Shown: positions 10,025 to 18,488 of the stretch, piece by piece
Numbering within the stretch: the first letter of the stretch is position 1
Layout of the letters: each line of letters opens with the position of its first letter
From: Verrucomicrobiota bacterium
GTDB lineage: Bacteria; Verrucomicrobiota; Verrucomicrobiia; Chthoniobacterales; SZAS-18
Reading direction: 5' to 3'
Assembly: GCA_019241085.1 (NCBI GenBank)
Contig: JAFAXH010000040.1
Span: forward strand, 1-64,000
DNA: 64,000 nucleotides
Position numbers and translations under genes: made by a program
The notes under the pieces: generated by a model
Told to the model about the DNA's origin: nothing
Databases searched by the model: none
The model's input: the letters and a program-made list of their open reading frames with translations, nothing else

Positions 10025-10128
10025 GTTGAGAGTTGTTAGTTGAGAGTTGAGAGCTTCGGAAGGAAAGAACGGAGGAGTCGTGAGTGTTTTTTGGAAGTTC
10101 TGGACTCTCAACTCTCAACTCTCCGAAA
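10025..10128. repeat. Inverted tandem-array element C (pyrH-frr junction)
   Basis: The left arm is a tandem array of the heptamer GTTGAGA (GTTGAGAGTTGTTAGTTGAG and onwards, 10025-10060, ending in CTTCGGA). The right arm (10103-10128) is the inverted array ACTCTCAACTCTCAACTCTC followed by CGAAA. The pyrH stop codon at 10115 and its last codons lie inside the right arm, so the element has defined the C-terminus of PyrH. It is the only DNA between pyrH and frr. Confidence 0.85.
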
Positions 10129-10927
10129 CCAAAGTGCCGACTTTCTCGCCGCGCACGGCGCGCAGGATGTTGCGCGGCTGGTTCATGTCGAGCACGATGA
10201 TCGGCACGCGGTTGTCCATGCACAGGCTGAACGCCGTCGAGTCCATCACCTGCAAGCGCCGGGTGAGCGCATCGACATACGTGATGTGCTCGAAGCGGGT
10301 CGCCGTCGGGTCTTTCTTCGGATCGGCGGTGTAGATGCCATCGACCTTGGTGGCTTTCAAAATGACGTTCGCGCCGATCTCGCTGGCGCGCAGCGCGGCC
10401 GTGGTGTCGGTGGAAAAAAACGGGTTGCCCGTGCCGGCGACGAAGATGACGACGCGGCCTTTTTCGAGGTGCCGCACGGCGCGGCGCACGATGTATGGCT
10501 CGGCGATGTTTTTGATTTCAATGGCCGTTTGCACCCGCACTTCCACGCCGATGTCTTCGAGGTGATCTTGCAGCGCGATGCCGTTCATCACCGTCGCCAG
10601 CATGCCCATGTAATCGGCCATCGTGCGATCCATCCCGCGCCGGCTCGCGCTGGCGCCGCGCCAGATCTTGCCGCCGCCGCCAACAACAGCGACCTGCACG
10701 CCGAGCGCGTGAATCTCGGCGATCTCGCGGGCGATGGCTGAGACGATCTCGGGCGAGATATTATCCTGGCTGTCGTGCGCCCGCAGCGCCTCGCCGCTGA
10801 GCTTCAAAATAATGCGCTGATACTGCGGCGCCGCCACGTCCGCGCCGTTGGTGAGCGGGTGATCCGCGGCAACGTTGGGCGCGGCTTCCACAGCGGTCGG
10901 CAACGGCGAAAAAGAGGCGGTCGGCAT
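10115..10927 (-). CDS. pyrH: Uridylate kinase
   Basis: 270 residues from the ATG at 10927 (an earlier ATG at 10990 is open). UMP kinase of the amino-acid-kinase fold phosphorylates UMP to UDP. Motifs are [67 protein letters not shown] and [14 protein letters not shown]. About 35 residues precede the usual family start and look disordered. The last residues (S-E-S) are encoded by repeat element C. rng lies 90 bases upstream on the same strand. Confidence 0.96.
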   Translation of the reverse strand: MPTASFSPLPTAVEAAPNVAADHPLTNGADVAAPQYQRIILKLSGEALRAHDSQDNISPEIVSAIAREIAEIHALGVQVAVVGGGGKIWRGASASRRGMDRTMADYMGMLATVMNGIALQDHLEDIGVEVRVQTAIEIKNIAEPYIVRRAVRHLEKGRVVIFVAGTGNPFFSTDTTAALRASEIGANVILKATKVDGIYTADPKKDPTATRFEHITYVDALTRRLQVMDSTAFSLCMDNRVPIIVLDMNQPRNILRAVRGEKVGTLVSES

Positions 10928-11017
10928 AGGCGAGAGCACTAAAGCTGGAAGGCGCGGGCTTGTCACGCGAAAGCTCGGTGCGCGTGACAAGCGTGCGGCC
11001 GGGTTGGTTGGAAAAAC

Positions 11018-12736
11018 CTACGCCTTCAGTTCGGCGCCAGTGTTGGCGTCGGTGATGATGAATTTTTCCTGGTGATACGTCGGGTCGGCGCGGAACGTCA
11101 GCCGGCCTTCGTATTTGCGTTCGAGGTCGATGAGCAATTCCTCGTCCTCGGTGCGCAGGCGGTTGAGCACCTCGGGATGCACGATGACGCGCATCTCGTG
11201 CACGCTGTCGCGATACCGGCGCATCGTCGCATTCAAGGCGCGCTGGAGCTCCACGCTCATGCTCATCGCGCTCTTCACGTGCCCGCGGCCGTGGCAATAC
11301 GGGCAAGGCGTGAAGACCGAGCTGCTCAAACTTTCCGCCGCGCGCTGGCGGGTCATTTCCATCAAGCCCAACTGTGAAATCGGCAGCACGTGCGTCTTCG
11401 ACTTGTCGCGCTTGAGGCGGTCCTTCATCCGCTCGAAGACCTGCGCGCGATCCTTGTGCGGCTTCATGTCGATGAAGTCGGCGATGATGAGGCCGCCGAT
11501 GTTGCGCAGGCGCAACTGGCGCGCGATCTCGTCGGCGGCTTCGAGGTTCGTTTGGAAAATGGTTTTATCCATGTCCTTCGAGCCTTTGTTGCGGCCGGTG
11601 TTCACGTCGATGGCGATGAGCGCCTCGGTCTCGTCGATGACGATGTAGCCGCCGCACCTCAGCCAGACCTGCCGGTGAAACGCATCGTCGATCTGACGCT
11701 GCACGCCGTGTTTTTCAAAAACATCGATCGGCTCGTTGTGAAACTCGATCCGGCTGCGCGAGCGGCTCGAAATCTGGCCGACGAGTTCCTTCATGTGCTC
11801 GACGGCATGGAGGTCGTCGCACACCACGCGGTCCACTTCGTCCGTGAGAAAATCGCGGACCGTGCGGTCGATCAAATCGGGTTCTTGGAACAACGCCGCC
11901 GGCGCCGGCTTCTCGCGCATCCCGGCTTCGATGGCGCGCCATTGCTCCAGCAACAAACTCAGGTCGCGGACGAAAAACCGCGCCCGCTGTTCCTCGCCCA
12001 CCGTGCGCATGATGACGCCCATGCCAGGCGGCACGTCGAGCTTGCGCAAAATCTTGCGCAGCCGGTCGCGCTCCTTCGGATCTTCGATCTTGCGCGAGAT
12101 GCCGCTCTGGTCGGAATACGGCATCAGCACGAGGTAACGGCCGGCGAGCGAGATGTTCGTCGTCACGCGCGGCCCTTTTGTGCCGATGGGGCCTTTGGTC
12201 ACTTGCACGAGCACCTCGCTGCCGACGGGATAAATGCTCGGGATGTCCTTGCTCGTGAGCTTCTTTTTCGGCGGGCCGGGCGGTGGCCGGCGGCGCTGTT
12301 GCTGTTGCTGCTCCGCGGGGCGCGGCTCGCCGCCTTCCTCGTCACCTTCGCCAAACTCGGCGTCGATGTCTTCGTCCGTGCGATCGGCGACGGGCGGCAA
12401 CTGCGGCGGCCTGTTACCGTTGCCGTTGCCGCGGTCAATCTGCTCGACGCCGCTGTCGAGCGCCGCCGGCAGCGCGTCCCAGAAATGGAGGAACGCGTTT
12501 TTCTCGTAGCCGATATCGACGAACATCGCCTTCAAACCCGGCTCGATGTTGCGCACCCGGCCCTTGAAGATGCCGCCGACGATGTTGCGGTCGCTCACGC
12601 GCTCGACGCTGTATTCTTCGAGCACGCCGTTTTCCAGCAGCGCCACGCGACGCTCCAGCTTTTCGACGTTGATGACCAGGAGGTTGGAGGGTTTCTTTCT
12701 GCCGATGCCTAAAATTCGTTTAACTTTCTCGATCAT
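11018..12736 (-). CDS. rng: Ribonuclease E/G
   Basis: 572 residues from the ATG at 12736 (12787 also open). The endonuclease processes rRNA and degrades mRNA. An N-terminal S1 RNA-binding domain (GGIFKGRVRNIEPGLKAMFV, YEKNAFLHFWD) is interrupted at about residues 115-165 by a low-complexity insert with Gln and Arg runs and PPPGPPKKK. The metal-binding Asps are in ALIAIDVNTGRN and GGLIIADFIDM, and the zinc-link motif is CPYCHGRGH. It ends soon after the catalytic core, so it is the G type without a long scaffold tail. mrdA is upstream, as in other bacteria where rng follows the mre genes. Confidence 0.94.
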   Translation of the reverse strand: MIEKVKRILGIGRKKPSNLLVINVEKLERRVALLENGVLEEYSVERVSDRNIVGGIFKGRVRNIEPGLKAMFVDIGYEKNAFLHFWDALPAALDSGVEQIDRGNGNGNRPPQLPPVADRTDEDIDAEFGEGDEEGGEPRPAEQQQQQRRRPPPGPPKKKLTSKDIPSIYPVGSEVLVQVTKGPIGTKGPRVTTNISLAGRYLVLMPYSDQSGISRKIEDPKERDRLRKILRKLDVPPGMGVIMRTVGEEQRARFFVRDLSLLLEQWRAIEAGMREKPAPAALFQEPDLIDRTVRDFLTDEVDRVVCDDLHAVEHMKELVGQISSRSRSRIEFHNEPIDVFEKHGVQRQIDDAFHRQVWLRCGGYIVIDETEALIAIDVNTGRNKGSKDMDKTIFQTNLEAADEIARQLRLRNIGGLIIADFIDMKPHKDRAQVFERMKDRLKRDKSKTHVLPISQLGLMEMTRQRAAESLSSSVFTPCPYCHGRGHVKSAMSMSVELQRALNATMRRYRDSVHEMRVIVHPEVLNRLRTEDEELLIDLERKYEGRLTFRADPTYHQEKFIITDANTGAELKA

Positions 12737-12920
12737 TTTCAAATGACTCCATGGTGGAGGTGAAAGGTTGGTCCCCATCAGCGCCAAGCCTTGGCGGGAT
12801 CACTCGTCGGCGAGCGGCCGACAAGAAGCAGCCCGGAAAAGGACGGTCGCCTAGCCATGAAACAGCCCGGCTGCCACAGCAGCGCACACGCGGCGGACTG
12901 ACGGAGCAGCCGACGCCGAC

Positions 12921-15434
12921 TTAGAAGATGCCGAAAAGCTTTCTCCTCTTCGGCGGCTGTTGTTGCTGTTGCTGCGGCGGCTGCTGTTGGCGGTTGCCTT
13001 GGGCGGAAGTGGGGGATTGTTGTTGACGTTGTTGATCTCTTTGTCTGCGCAAATTTTGTTGCTGTCTGCGGAGGTCGGGGTCGTCGGTGGATTGGCCACC
13101 GTTTTCCTCGGTCGTGTCGTTGCCACGACCGAAAAATCTGCGCAAGGAGCGCGTAAAACCGCTGCCGCCGGTGCTCGCCTGCGGCTGGTCGCCGCTGCCG
13201 GCGTTATTATTATTGTTGCTGTCCGCCGGTGGTGTCGCCGCTGCTGCGGCGGCGCGGTTGCGGCGCGCGGCGGCGCGGCCGGCGGCGTCGGGTTCGTCGC
13301 GCACCTTCGGCTTGGCGACTTCCTGCCGGTCGCGGTCGGTGTTCTTATTTTCCGCGGCGGCGCTGTCGTCGCTGTTGTTGTCGGTCTCGTCATCGCCGCT
13401 TGCGGCAGTCGGCGTCGGCGGCGGCGCCTGCCCGACGCGGCTGGTGAAATCGACGTTGGCGATGAAGTTGAAATTCCCCACCGCCGGCGGCAGCGGACGC
13501 ACGTCGGGTTTGAACGCGCCGCGCTCCATCGCGAGACTTTCGTCGAGGATGCGCGCCGCGATCGGCGCCGCGGTGATACCGCCGCCCTTGGCGCCTTGCA
13601 GGAAGACGCAGACGGCGTATTTCGGCTTGTCGTAGGGCGCGAAGCAAATGAACCACGTGTGGTTGTCCTTCTGCCCGTTGCGCCAGAACTGCGCGGTGCC
13701 CGTCTTGCCGGCGACTTCGATGTTTTTCAGCTTCGCCTTGCCTGCGGTGCCGCCGGGATCGTTGACGACTTTCCACATGCCTTTGCGCACTTTTTCGATG
13801 TCGTCGGGCTTCAACCCTTCGTCGAGCAGGTTCGTGCGCACCCGCGGGCCGCGCGCGACCGGCTTGCCCTCCTCGTCGAGCAGGTCCTTGCCGTCTTTAT
13901 CGAGCACTTTTTCAATTAAACGCGGATAGTAACAGACGCCGCCGTTCGCCAGCGTCGCGGCGACGAGCGACATTTGCAGCGGGCTGCATTGCACGTAGCC
14001 TTGGCCGATGGCGACGTTCGCGGTGTAGCCTTGGCTCCAACGATCTTTCGGGCTGTGTTGCGCCAGCCATTCCGGGCCGGGCAGGATGCCGTCGGCTTCG
14101 TTGGTTAATTCAATGCCGCTTTTCTCGCCGATGCCGAGCATGTGGCCGACGTTGTCGATCTGGTCAATCTTGGCGGCGTTGCCGTATTGGAAAAAGAAAG
14201 CGTTGCAGGAATACTTCAGCGCGTCGGTGAGTTCGAGCGTGCCGTGGCTGCCGCCTTTCTCGGCGATCCAGCACTTCATGTATTTGTTGCCGTAGGTGAC
14301 GCCGCCGGTGCAGGTGTAGCGGTTCTTGCCGATGCCGGCGCGCAGACCGGCGAGCGCGGTGATCGTCTTGAACGTCGAACCCGGCGCGTAGGAAAGAATG
14401 GCGCGGTTGGTCAGCGGATTCGTCTCGTCCTTGATGAGCTTCGACCAATCCTTGCCCGAGATGCTCGGGATGAACGAGTTCGGGTCAAACGACGGCACCG
14501 ACGCCATCGCCAGCACGTTGCCGTTGCTCGGATCGACGACGACCGCCGCGCCGCGGCCCGCCACGCGCAAGGCTTCCTCGGCGATGGTTTGAATGCGGGC
14601 GTCGATGGTCAGATAGACGTTCGCGCCCGGCGTCGGCGGAGTTACGCCGGTGTCGCCTTCGAGCACGCCTTTCGGATTGCGCTTGACGTAGCGCACGCCG
14701 GGCTGGCCGCGCAGCCATTTGTCCATGCTCGCCTCGACGTTGTTCTTCCCCTCCACGTCGGCTTGGTAAAACGTGTAATTTTTCGCGTCCTCTTTGATCT
14801 CCTTTTTGTCCGTGCTCACCGGCCCGACGTAGCCGAGCAGGTGCGCCGCGAGCGAGCCGAAGAGGTATTGCCGCACGGGCCGCACGGCGACCTCGACGCC
14901 CGGCAGCCCGAGGTCGCGCTCGCTCAGCTTCGCCATGTCCTCGAAGTCGAGGTCCTCCATGAAGGTGAAGGGCACCAGCGTGTCGTTGCGATAATGGAGC
15001 TGGAGCGACGCGGCGTTGTATTCCTCGTCAAAACCGAGTTCCTGCAAGCGCGGCATCACCGTGTCCTGCACGACCTTGTTGATGTCGGTCTCGCGCGTCT
15101 CCTTGGCGACGCCTTTGTAAGTGTAGCGATACGCGCGGGTCGGGAGCTGCTTGGCGCCAAAGGCTTGCTTGTAGCCGTTGACCATTTCCTGGAGATAGAA
15201 ATCGACCTCGTAGCTGGCGCGGTTCGTCACCAGCGGCACGCCGTCGCGGTCGCGAATCTCGCCACGCACACTCGGGATGCGCACGGTCACCTGGCTGTTG
15301 CCCTTGATCTTGTCCGCGTAAGCCTTGCCTTGGAGCACCTGCACGATCCAGAGCTTGCCGATCACGGCGCTCACCGCGATCAGGAAGATCAGCCCGATGA
15401 TTTGAATGCGAATCTCGGTGCGGAAAAATGCCAT
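12921..15434 (-). CDS. mrdA: Penicillin-binding protein 2 (elongasome transpeptidase) with long low-complexity tail
   Basis: 837 residues; the family is usually about 600-650. An N-terminal membrane helix (IQIIGLIFLIAVSAVIGKLW) precedes the PBP dimerisation domain and the transpeptidase domain with SYAPGSTFKTITAL (active-site Ser in S-T-F-K), YSCNAFFF (SxN) and VAGKTGTAQF (KTG). The last ~180 residues are rich in Asn, Gln, Pro, Ala and Arg and end in Gln runs and KRRKLFGIF; I know no domain there. PBP2 cross-links lateral-wall peptidoglycan during rod growth with MreBCD, encoded directly upstream. Confidence 0.95.
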   Translation of the reverse strand: MAFFRTEIRIQIIGLIFLIAVSAVIGKLWIVQVLQGKAYADKIKGNSQVTVRIPSVRGEIRDRDGVPLVTNRASYEVDFYLQEMVNGYKQAFGAKQLPTRAYRYTYKGVAKETRETDINKVVQDTVMPRLQELGFDEEYNAASLQLHYRNDTLVPFTFMEDLDFEDMAKLSERDLGLPGVEVAVRPVRQYLFGSLAAHLLGYVGPVSTDKKEIKEDAKNYTFYQADVEGKNNVEASMDKWLRGQPGVRYVKRNPKGVLEGDTGVTPPTPGANVYLTIDARIQTIAEEALRVAGRGAAVVVDPSNGNVLAMASVPSFDPNSFIPSISGKDWSKLIKDETNPLTNRAILSYAPGSTFKTITALAGLRAGIGKNRYTCTGGVTYGNKYMKCWIAEKGGSHGTLELTDALKYSCNAFFFQYGNAAKIDQIDNVGHMLGIGEKSGIELTNEADGILPGPEWLAQHSPKDRWSQGYTANVAIGQGYVQCSPLQMSLVAATLANGGVCYYPRLIEKVLDKDGKDLLDEEGKPVARGPRVRTNLLDEGLKPDDIEKVRKGMWKVVNDPGGTAGKAKLKNIEVAGKTGTAQFWRNGQKDNHTWFICFAPYDKPKYAVCVFLQGAKGGGITAAPIAARILDESLAMERGAFKPDVRPLPPAVGNFNFIANVDFTSRVGQAPPPTPTAASGDDETDNNSDDSAAAENKNTDRDRQEVAKPKVRDEPDAAGRAAARRNRAAAAAATPPADSNNNNNAGSGDQPQASTGGSGFTRSLRRFFGRGNDTTEENGGQSTDDPDLRRQQQNLRRQRDQQRQQQSPTSAQGNRQQQPPQQQQQQPPKRRKLFGIF

Positions 15435-15503
15435 CGCCGGAGAAAAGGAAAGGATCGAAAAATTTGCGAGCGCGCCGCGCAGCGGCCGGCCGCCTTGGCA
15501 GGG

Positions 15504-16079
15504 TCAGGACGGCGCTTCGTTGCGCACTCGGTAGTCGAGCAGATTTGCCAGATAATTAAATAGAAAATAGACCGGCGGCGCCGCCAGCATCGCAAAAAAC
15601 CCAGGTAGAAAAATCCGCGGCCAAAGCGTGCTGGGAAACACCAGTCCGCCGCGCCGAAACGTCATGAGCAGGTATTCCGTCAACAAGATGGCCACCGTGC
15701 AGAAGCCGCTGGCGAGGCAGTGGATGTCCCACCGTCCGCGCAGAAACAGCGGTCGCAACCCGTGAATCAGCGCGCCCAGCAAGGCGTAGAGGAGGATCGA
15801 CCATCCCAGCGAGTTTTCAACCACCAGTTGCGGTGGGCCGCCGCCCGCCGCGCGTTGCACGAGAAACTGCGCCGTCAGCGCGTCCCACAGCAGGCCGCTG
15901 CAAAACGCCAGCGCCAGCATGCCGCCGAATGGCAGCGCCAGCGCGCCGTAGGCCAGCAGCACCGGATAGAGCAGCGGGCGCGCGTCGAACAGCGGCCCGA
16001 TGGTCGGCACCAAATGCTGCGCCAAAATGGCCACGCACTGCGCCACCAGCACGATGCCGAAGAATGCCAGCGTGTTCAT
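15504..16079 (-). CDS. mreD: Rod shape-determining protein MreD-like
   Basis: 191 residues from the ATG at 16079; a GTGAGGA motif a few bases upstream is one of the few plausible ribosome-binding sites in the window. The protein is almost entirely hydrophobic, with five or six predicted helices (AFFGIVLVAQCVAILAQHL, LLYPVLLAYGALALPFGGML, WSILLYALLGALIHGLRPLF, a helix around VAILLTEYLL and a last one ending FFAMLAAPPVYFLFNYLANL). MreD sequences diverge fast, so the call rests on topology, length and position between mreC (10 bases away) and mrdA. Confidence 0.88.
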   Translation of the reverse strand: MNTLAFFGIVLVAQCVAILAQHLVPTIGPLFDARPLLYPVLLAYGALALPFGGMLALAFCSGLLWDALTAQFLVQRAAGGGPPQLVVENSLGWSILLYALLGALIHGLRPLFLRGRWDIHCLASGFCTVAILLTEYLLMTFRRGGLVFPSTLWPRIFLPGFFAMLAAPPVYFLFNYLANLLDYRVRNEAPS

Positions 16080-16089
16080 CGCAAAGTCC

Positions 16090-16944
16090 TCACCGGGTCC
16101 GCGGGGCCGGCGTGGGCGCGGGCGGAGTCTCGCGCTGGCCGACGACGACGAAGACATTTTCCAACCGCGCCAGGTTCACCGCCGGCGACACCCTGGCCCG
16201 CGCGTCGAGCGCGCGCATTTCCACGCTGCGGATCTCGCCGAGCACCAGCCCGCTGGGAAAGACGCCGCCCACGCCGGAGGAAAAAACCTTCAACCCCGGC
16301 TTGAGCTGAGGCACCGCCGTTTTGGCCAGGAAATTCAGCGAAAGCTCGGGCGCGTTGCCGCTGCTGGTGCGTTCACCGGAAAGGATGCCGTTCTCGCGCG
16401 TGCTCTCGACCGTCGCGGCGACTTTGCAGCCTTCGTCGGTGATGAGCAGCACGTAGGCCGTGTTTTCGGCCACCGTCGTGGTCTTGCCGACCAGCCCTTC
16501 GTCCACGACCACCGGCATGTCGCTGTCCAAGCCGTCGCGCTCGCCGCGGTCGATCTGCACACTCGTCCACCAAGTCGCCGAGGAGCGCGCGATGATGCGC
16601 GCCGGCACGAGCTTGAACTGCGAACGCTGCTTGAAGCCGAGCGCGTTGCGCAGACCGGTGTTCTCGCGCTCCATGTCGTTGAGCAACTGGTTGCGCAAGG
16701 TGAGCTGTTCGTTGGTGAGCTTGAGCTGGCGGTTCTCTTCTTCGAGCTGCGGCAGCGTCTTCATCCCCTTGGCCACGGCTTCGGCCTTGGCCGACAGGTT
16801 CGAGGTCAAGCCAAACAAGGGACGGACGAATGACAGCACGTTTTGCTGCACGCGCTGCTGCGTCTCGGTGTGACGGGTCAGGACGAAAAACGCGATCACC
16901 GCGACGAAAAACACGATCAGCGCAATGATGCTGTTGCGGCTCAT
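16090..16944 (-). CDS. mreC: Rod shape-determining protein MreC
   Basis: 284 residues. A single N-terminal membrane helix (SIIALIVFFVAVIAFFVL) is followed by a coiled coil (LPQLEEENRQLKLTNEQLTL) and the periplasmic beta-barrel domain with the family-typical ARIIARSSATWWTSVQIDRG, VDEGLVGKTTTVAENTAYVL, LLITDEGCKVAATVEST and VFSSGVGGVFPSGLVLGEI. MreC is the periplasmic scaffold linking MreB filaments to PBP2. It is separated from mreB by repeat element D and followed closely by mreD. Confidence 0.95.
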   Translation of the reverse strand: MSRNSIIALIVFFVAVIAFFVLTRHTETQQRVQQNVLSFVRPLFGLTSNLSAKAEAVAKGMKTLPQLEEENRQLKLTNEQLTLRNQLLNDMERENTGLRNALGFKQRSQFKLVPARIIARSSATWWTSVQIDRGERDGLDSDMPVVVDEGLVGKTTTVAENTAYVLLITDEGCKVAATVESTRENGILSGERTSSGNAPELSLNFLAKTAVPQLKPGLKVFSSGVGGVFPSGLVLGEIRSVEMRALDARARVSPAVNLARLENVFVVVGQRETPPAPTPAPRTR

Positions 16945-16953
16945 CGAGACGGA

Positions 16954-17077
16954 AAGTTCTAAGCTCTAAGTTCTAAGCTCGAAACAAGCTCAAAGTTTCA
17001 AGCTCGAAAAGGAGAGTCGCGCCACGGAGTTTTAGTTTCGCGCTTTGAGCTTGTTTCGAGCTTAGAACTTAGGATTT
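16954..17077. repeat. Inverted tandem-array element D (mreB-mreC gap)
   Basis: The outer left part is an array of heptamers alternating AGTTCTA and AGCTCTA/AGCTCGA. A 30-base segment at 16966-16995 recurs as an exact reverse complement at 17043-17072. The loop between contains further related half-units (CAAAGTTTCAAGCTCGAAA). It lies entirely between mreB and mreC, inside an otherwise continuous gene run. Confidence 0.9.
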
Positions 17078-17084
17078 CGGATTT

Positions 17085-17099
17085 CCCGGCTCCGCCGGG
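17085..17099 (-). other. GC hairpin immediately after mreB
   Basis: A perfect 6-bp stem (CCCGGC/GCCGGG, 3-base loop) begins 2 bases beyond the mreB stop codon. No T-run follows on the transcribed strand, so it is not a standard intrinsic terminator; it may stabilise the mreB mRNA 3' end together with element D. Confidence 0.4.
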
Positions 17100-17101
17100 C
17101 C

Positions 17102-18139
17102 TTATCTCCACGACCGCTCGGCGCTGGCCACTTGGCGCAGGAATTTGATCTCGCTGAGCACCTTGCCCGTCCCTTCGGCGACCGCGCTGAGCGGGTCTTC
17201 GGCCACGTGCACCGGCAGCTTCGTTTCCTCGCTGAGCAATTTATCCAATCCGCGCAGGAGCGCGCCGCCGCCGGCGAGCACGAGGCCCCGGTCCACGAGG
17301 TCCGCCGCCAGCTCGGGCGGGCAACGCTCCAGGGTCGTGCGCACGCTATCGACGATGGTGTTGATCGGCTCCGCCAACGCCTCGCGCACTTCCTGGCTGG
17401 TGATGGTCAGCGTCTTGGGCAAGCCGGCCACGAGGTCGCGGCCTTTGACTTCCATCGTCGATTCCTTGTCGGTCGGATAAGCCGAGCCGATCTTGATTTT
17501 GATCTCCTCCGCCGTGCGCTCGCCGATCATCAAGTTATAAGCGCGCTTGATGTAATTGACGATGGCCTCGTCCAACTCGTCGCCCGCCACGCGCACGGAA
17601 CGTGAGAAAACGATGCCGCTGAGCGAAATGAGCGCGACCTCCGTCGTGCCGCCGCCGATGTCGATGATCATGTTGCCCGCGGCATCCTGCACGGGCAAGC
17701 CGACGCCGATGGCCGCGGCCATTGGTTCCTCGATGAGATGGACCTCGCGCGCGCCGGCGTGGATGGCCGACTCTTTCACGGCGCGTTTCTCGACCTCGGT
17801 GATGCCGCTGGGCACGGCGACGACGACGCGCGGCTTGCCCCGATACCATTGCCGGCGGTTGCCGTGGACCTTGGAAATGAAGTAACGCAGCATCGCCTCG
17901 GTGATCTCGAAGTCGGCGATGACGCCGTCTTTCAAGGGCCGGACGGCGACGATGTTGGCCGGCGTGCGGCCGAGCATCCGCTTGGCTTCGTTGCCGACGG
18001 CCAGCACCATGTTCGTGCCGGCTTTGACGGCGACCACGCTCGGCTCGCGCAGCACGATGCCTTGGTCGCGCACATAAACCAGCGTGTTGGCCGTGCCGAG
18101 GTCGATGCCGATGTCGTTGGAGAAAAGACCGTTTAACAT
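17102..18139 (-). CDS. mreB: Rod shape-determining protein MreB (bacterial actin)
   Basis: 345 residues from the ATG at 18139, the normal MreB start ([20 protein letters not shown]); an upstream in-frame ATG at 18178 would add 13 atypical residues. The actin-fold motifs are [14 protein letters not shown] (phosphate 1), [20 protein letters not shown] (phosphate 2) and [16 protein letters not shown] (adenosine). MreB filaments position the elongation machinery. It is the first gene of the run down to frr. No ribosome-binding motif is seen; a T-rich stretch precedes the ATG. Confidence 0.98.
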   Translation of the reverse strand: MLNGLFSNDIGIDLGTANTLVYVRDQGIVLREPSVVAVKAGTNMVLAVGNEAKRMLGRTPANIVAVRPLKDGVIADFEITEAMLRYFISKVHGNRRQWYRGKPRVVVAVPSGITEVEKRAVKESAIHAGAREVHLIEEPMAAAIGVGLPVQDAAGNMIIDIGGGTTEVALISLSGIVFSRSVRVAGDELDEAIVNYIKRAYNLMIGERTAEEIKIKIGSAYPTDKESTMEVKGRDLVAGLPKTLTITSQEVREALAEPINTIVDSVRTTLERCPPELAADLVDRGLVLAGGGALLRGLDKLLSEETKLPVHVAEDPLSAVAEGTGKVLSEIKFLRQVASAERSWR

Positions 18140-18488
18140 TAAAAAAATCCGCGGAGATTGGGTAGAGTCAGCCGGCAAGTCGCGGTCGCACGAATGTCGT
18201 GCAGCGCCGCAGCCGGCCTTGGGAAAAATGGAACCGGCGCGAGCGAATCGCGGGCCTGCCTTATAAAATCAAGGGCGGGCTGGAGCCGGCTTATTTTTGT
18301 CCACCGACTAGACTAGAGCGCCCACGGCGCGTCAAGAGGAAGGATGCGGGCCGGCGACGCGTCGGGAAATCGCCGCGGCCAGCCCGCTTGCAAACACCAG
18401 AGGTCCAGCGGACTTTCCGCGCCCTCAGCGCCTCGCCTCGCCTTGTTCTGCACGCTTTGCCCGCGTTTTTCCTTTTTCGATTTCTGCC
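18140..18488. other. Divergent intergenic region upstream of mreB and the 18489 gene
   Basis: 349 bases with no supported gene. It should hold the promoters of mreB (minus) and of the GNAT-like gene (plus). On the minus strand a TATAAG lies within TTGATTTTATAAG near 18261-18273, a possible -10 for mreB, but no convincing -35 accompanies it. No repeat of the inverted-array type is present here, unlike most gaps of this size in the window. Confidence 0.35.

Noticed and set aside
11390-12712. 440-codon plus-strand frame opposite rng
   Set aside because: Antisense shadow; rng motifs and zinc-link are intact on the minus strand.
17085-17099. Intrinsic terminator after mreB
   Set aside because: The stem is good but no T-run follows on the mreB strand.
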